A DNA stretch of 64,000 nucleotides. It comes from Planktophila grossartii. Lineage in GTDB: Bacteria > Actinomycetota > Actinomycetes > Nanopelagicales > Nanopelagicaceae. The stretch is taken from the NCBI GenBank assembly GCA_965234365.1, contig OZ248345.1, positions 1,364,001 through 1,428,000 on the forward strand, in the 5' to 3' direction. The position numbers were made by a program, and so were the translations under genes. This document shows, in pieces, positions 60,845 through 64,000 of the stretch (within the stretch, counting starts at the first letter, position 1; each line of letters opens with the position of its first letter). The notes under the pieces were generated by a model that was not told where the DNA came from, searched no databases, and saw nothing but the letters and a program-made list of their open reading frames with translations.

Positions 60845-61264
60845 CTATTGCTTCAGCGAAGCAAAGTCCTCGTCTTCAAGTGTTCGTTGTTTACGGGGCG
60901 CTTTACGCTCGCGACCGTCTCCTAATAAGTAGGTAGAACAGAGATGGTTCCATGAACAATCACGGCAGACTTCAACAACATAGACCGAAAACTCACCAAA
61001 CTCAGATTCCATCTCATTCAATTCATCGCCATTCTTGATGCGACCTGAGAATTGACCGAGTTGATCACCAAATGTGTAGCGAAGCTCGACAAGTGAATCC
61101 TTCTTACAAACAGGGCACTTTCGGTCAGCTTTTTCACCGTGGTACTTCGCAGCGCGCATCAAATAGGGATCTGCATCGCATGCATCGACAACTCCACGGA
61201 AGAGCGCAAGCAAGGTCGCACGCTTATCAAGTGAATAGTCGATGAACCCTCGCTTAGTTTTCAT
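60845..61264 (-). CDS. DUF5318 zinc-ribbon-like protein
   Basis: Conserved actinobacterial protein of unknown function, 139 aa. Two cysteine pairs, CPVC and CRDC, frame the middle of the protein and suggest a zinc ribbon; the C-terminus is basic. A homologue sits next to ponA in mycobacteria, the same position as here. A role in cell-wall synthesis is only suggested by this constant neighbourhood. Confidence 0.85.
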   Translation of the reverse strand: MKTKRGFIDYSLDKRATLLALFRGVVDACDADPYLMRAAKYHGEKADRKCPVCKKDSLVELRYTFGDQLGQFSGRIKNGDELNEMESEFGEFSVYVVEVCRDCSWNHLCSTYLLGDGRERKAPRKQRTLEDEDFASLKQ

Positions 61265-61307
61265 AGCAGGAGAAGAATAATCCTCTTTCTTTAACTACGC
61301 TTCTCGT

Positions 61308-62585
61308 ATGGGCTTTGCCACTCTTATTCGCGATGCAAAGCTCTTTCGCCTGCTCCGAGTTCGTTGGACTGGTCAATTAACTGATGGAATTTTCCAGAGC
61401 GCACTCGCCTCCTTTGTTCTCTTCTCACCAGAGCGTCAAGCAAGCGCCGTTAATGCCGCTGTTGCATTTGCAGTGGTCTTACTGCCGTATTCCATTGTGG
61501 GTCCATTTGTCGGAACTATTCTCGATCGCTTCTCGCGACAACGAGCAATCTTCTTTGCAAATATCACTCGCGCACTCACGCTGGTCGTGATCGCATTCCT
61601 TATCTTTAACAATTACACAGGTCTTGAAATCACAATCTTTGTTCTCGTTGCATTTGGAGTAAATCGATTAATTCTCGCTGGACTCTCTGCTGGAATTCCT
61701 TTGATGACAACTCCGCAATCTCTCATTTCAGCAAATGCAATCGCCGTAACAGGTGGTTCTGTCTGGGTTGTTCTGGGCGGAGGTATTGGTCTCGGTATTC
61801 GACGTTTGCTCGATGCCAGCGCTTCGGCAGATCATGCCGACGCCATCATTATTCTCGTTGGGGCATGCGGCTTTCTCGCAGCAGCGCTATTGGCGGGTTT
61901 ACTGAAGAAAGATGAGATTGGCCCACTTCCACATGAGATTGTCCGCGGAAGTTTCAAGCAAGGACTTCGCGAGATGCGCGATGGCTTTAGATTCCTAGAA
62001 GAGCATGCTGATGCTGCCCGTGGAATCGCAGCAACAGCAATTCATCGCGGTGGGCTTACTGCATTTACTTTAACTGCCTTATTGCTTGAACGAAATACAT
62101 TTAATGATCCTGCAGATAGTGAAGCTGGTCTTGCAGGACTCAGCTTTACTTTGACCATCGCCGCCGTTGGCTTTGTTATTGGCGCAGTCGCCGCACCTTA
62201 CGGCGTAAGAAAAGTTGGTCGCCATCGTTGGATGCGACTTTCTATCGCAGCAGCAAGTCTCAGCGCGCTCTTCTTAGTTATTGATCGAACACCACTCTTA
62301 CTTGCACTGACAGCATTCTTTACAGCGCTCTGTGGTCAGAGCGTAAAGGTGACAAACGATGCACTCGTACAATCAAAGATTGACGATGTATTCCGCGGTC
62401 GCGTCTTTGCTGTCTATGACGTATTAGTAAATGGTGCAATCGTTACAGGTGCACTGATTGCTGCTTGGATTTTGCCGATTAGCGGAGATACCTGGGTTCT
62501 ACCGCTGATAATTTCAATGGCGTGGGCGCTCGTTGCAACTATCTTGTTGCGCCCAAAGAAATTCTTTCTTAAGGGTGTCGCCTAG
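61308..62585 (+). CDS. Major facilitator superfamily transporter
   Basis: A 425-aa membrane protein with about twelve helices. The MFS loop after helix 2 is GTILDRFSRQRAIF, and the second half repeats the pattern (VAAPYGVRKVGRHRWMRL). Substrate unknown; a drug or metabolite exporter is likely from general similarity. TACGCT lies 6 nt before the ATG, so the mRNA is predicted leaderless. Its end overlaps the convergent CCA-enzyme gene by 17 bp. Confidence 0.88.
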   Translation: MGFATLIRDAKLFRLLRVRWTGQLTDGIFQSALASFVLFSPERQASAVNAAVAFAVVLLPYSIVGPFVGTILDRFSRQRAIFFANITRALTLVVIAFLIFNNYTGLEITIFVLVAFGVNRLILAGLSAGIPLMTTPQSLISANAIAVTGGSVWVVLGGGIGLGIRRLLDASASADHADAIIILVGACGFLAAALLAGLLKKDEIGPLPHEIVRGSFKQGLREMRDGFRFLEEHADAARGIAATAIHRGGLTAFTLTALLLERNTFNDPADSEAGLAGLSFTLTIAAVGFVIGAVAAPYGVRKVGRHRWMRLSIAAASLSALFLVIDRTPLLLALTAFFTALCGQSVKVTNDALVQSKIDDVFRGRVFAVYDVLVNGAIVTGALIAAWILPISGDTWVLPLIISMAWALVATILLRPKKFFLKGVA

Positions 62586-63978
62586 CTTTCCACCATTGCA
62601 GTAACTCTACCGTTGCACGTTCTTCACCGAGTGGACCATGTTCCATGCGCAGCTCCATAAGGAAATCGAGCGCCTTTCCAACATCAGCAGAAGGTTTGAT
62701 TCCGAGCAGCGACATCACTTGTGCGCCATCGAGATCGGGGCGAATTCTGGAAAGTTCTTCTTCCTCTGCAAGTTTTGCAATGCGCGCTTCAAGTCCGTCA
62801 TATGTGCGGGCTAGACGATCTGCCTTCTTTGCATTACGTGTTGTGCAATCAGCACGTGTAAGAACATGTAAATGTGTAAGTAAATCGCCTGCATCGCGCA
62901 CATATCGGCGAACTGCTGAATCGGTCCATTCGCCATCGCCATAACCGTGGAAGCGAAGATGAAGAGCCACAAGGGTTTCAACAGCGTCGATGGTGTCATT
63001 ATCAAAGCGGAGCGCCTTCATACGATTTTTCGATAGACGCGCACCAACGACTTCGTGGTGGTGGAATGAAACACCGCCGCCTTCGAGAAGATTGCGTGTC
63101 TTTGGTTTTCCAATGTCATGTAATAAGGCGGCAAGACGAATGACAAGGTTTGGTCCACCGAGGCGTTCTTCTTGTGAGATTGCTTGTTCAAGAACTGTAA
63201 TTGAATGTTCGTAGACATCTTTATGGTGATGGTGCTCATCAATCTCAAGACGCAACTTAGGAATTTCTGGCAGCACTAACTCTGCAAGCCCTGTATCTAC
63301 AAGAATTGTGATTCCGATTCGTGGGTTCGGCGACATTAATAACTTTGTAAATTCTTCACGAACGCGCTCTGCTGAAATAATGGAGATGCGGCTCGCCATG
63401 GTGCTCATTGCAGAAAGTACTTCTTCATCAATTGTAAAGTTTAGTTGGCTGGCAAAACGCGCAGCGCGCATCATGCGAAGTGGATCATCTGTAAAAGATT
63501 GTCGTGCACTTGCTGGTGTGCGAAGAGTGCGCTCTGCTAAATCGGCAAGACCATTAAATGGATCGATAAATTCTGGTTTAGCTCCTGTTAATTCAAGCGC
63601 CATGGAGTTAACAGTGAAGTCGCGACGCGAAAGATCGCCCTCAATGTTGTCGCCAAATTCAACATCGGGGTTACGAGAATCTTCTTCATATTTTTCAGTG
63701 CGATACGTTGTGACTTCAACAGTGGTATCTCCGCGCTTTCCAGCAACTGTTCCAAATAGAATTCCTGTATCCCACGTGTTATCTGCCCAAGACTTCAAAA
63801 TTTTCTTTGTCTGGTGCGGATGCGCATCTGTTGTGAAATCTAAATCGTTGCCAAGTCTTCCAAGAATTGCATCGCGTACAGGGCCGCCTACGAGAGCAAG
63901 GCGAAATCCCTCTTTCTTAAATGCTTCAGCGAGAGAACTCGCCAGGGGTGCGCGTTCGATCAGGGAGCGAATAGCCAA
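62569..63978 (-). CDS. pcnA: CCA tRNA nucleotidyltransferase with HD domain, start possibly beyond window
   Basis: Adds or repairs the 3' CCA of tRNAs, which is needed here because three of the four tRNAs in the window lack an encoded CCA. The polymerase beta-type head has LVGGPVRDAILGRLGNDLDF (Asp45 and Asp47 as metal ligands) and RRDFTVN. Neck and body domains are followed by an HD domain (LLHDIGKPKTR near residue 282). The best start inside the window is TTG 63978, but the frame stays open upstream to the edge, so the real N-terminus may lie outside. In Actinobacteria this gene is usually close to the parAB/rnpA side of the origin. Confidence 0.93.
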   Translation of the reverse strand: MAIRSLIERAPLASSLAEAFKKEGFRLALVGGPVRDAILGRLGNDLDFTTDAHPHQTKKILKSWADNTWDTGILFGTVAGKRGDTTVEVTTYRTEKYEEDSRNPDVEFGDNIEGDLSRRDFTVNSMALELTGAKPEFIDPFNGLADLAERTLRTPASARQSFTDDPLRMMRAARFASQLNFTIDEEVLSAMSTMASRISIISAERVREEFTKLLMSPNPRIGITILVDTGLAELVLPEIPKLRLEIDEHHHHKDVYEHSITVLEQAISQEERLGGPNLVIRLAALLHDIGKPKTRNLLEGGGVSFHHHEVVGARLSKNRMKALRFDNDTIDAVETLVALHLRFHGYGDGEWTDSAVRRYVRDAGDLLTHLHVLTRADCTTRNAKKADRLARTYDGLEARIAKLAEEEELSRIRPDLDGAQVMSLLGIKPSADVGKALDFLMELRMEHGPLGEERATVELLQWWKARRHP

Positions 63979-64000
63979 TTCGCCCGCTGCTCCTAAATTA

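Noticed and set aside
1..64000. CRISPR arrays, insertion sequences or transposases
   Set aside because: No regularly spaced direct repeats, transposase-like proteins or terminal inverted repeats were found when reading through the window.

Overview
This 64 kb window looks like the chromosome of a small, streamlined freshwater actinobacterium, most likely of the acI / Nanopelagicales group (for example Candidatus Planktophila). This is an inference from gene content, not from a marker search. The actinobacterial signs are CrgA, a PASTA-domain PknB with its PP2C partner, DUF5318, a GT87-type glycosyltransferase beside a class A PBP, and the gene orders gyrB-gyrA-tRNA-Ile-tRNA-Ala and PBP-GT87-rpsF-ssb-rpsR-rplI-dnaB. 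The streamlining signs are gaps of 0-10 bp, ATGA and TAATG junctions, four convergent overlaps, moderate GC (judged by eye), and at least twelve genes whose -10 box lies exactly 6-7 nt before the start codon, which indicates leaderless mRNAs. No mobile element, phage or CRISPR array was seen.

Left part (1-24 kb). A sensor-kinase-like gene runs into a tRNA-Ser(GCT). Next comes an oxidative carbohydrate cluster: zinc sugar/polyol dehydrogenase, alditol-oxidase-like flavoprotein, SMP-30 lactonase and IlvD/Edd-type sugar-acid dehydratase, with an exported EEP-family hydrolase. PutA (proline to glutamate) and a Pro-specific aminopeptidase diverge from a shared promoter with a strong palindrome. 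An Sdh1-like succinate dehydrogenase operon ends in a holin-like membrane protein and a pair of CrcB/Fluc fluoride channel subunits. A GDPD-pheA-serS-HAD operon, tRNA-Ser(TGA), and a reduced pstP-pknB / trpG / crgA cell-division signalling cluster follow.

Rhamnose region (24-38 kb). A LacI-type regulator and an L-lactate-dehydrogenase-like flavoprotein diverge from an ABC sugar importer (RhaT, RhaP, RhaQ, RhaS), L-rhamnose mutarotase, isomerase, bifunctional rhamnulose-phosphate aldolase/lactaldehyde dehydrogenase and rhamnulokinase. Together these can take L-rhamnose to DHAP and L-lactate, and LldD can then make pyruvate. An EtfD-like membrane Fe-S oxidoreductase follows and may pass electrons to menaquinone.

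Right part (38-64 kb). This holds a rhomboid protease, cyclophilin, SbtA-like bicarbonate transporter, tRNA-Ala and tRNA-Ile, gyrA and gyrB, a two-component system, HtpX-LemA, dCTP deaminase, a FadE5-like acyl-CoA dehydrogenase, an EamA transporter, dnaB, an M6-like secreted metalloprotease, the rpsF-ssb-rpsR-rplI operon, GT87, PBP1, DUF5318, an MFS transporter and the CCA-adding enzyme, which may continue past the window. The gene content is origin-proximal, but dnaA and dnaN are not in the window.

The most interesting signals are regulatory. (i) A terminator hairpin at 51663-51703 overlaps the start of a leaderless gene whose ATG sits in the hairpin loop. (ii) A tandem array of DnaA-box-like 9-mers lies in the 314-bp gap upstream of dnaB. 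(iii) An rpsF leader can sequester its own Shine-Dalgarno sequence and resembles an S6:S18 autoregulatory RNA. (iv) A crcB gene has no canonical start codon that would include its conserved N-terminus.
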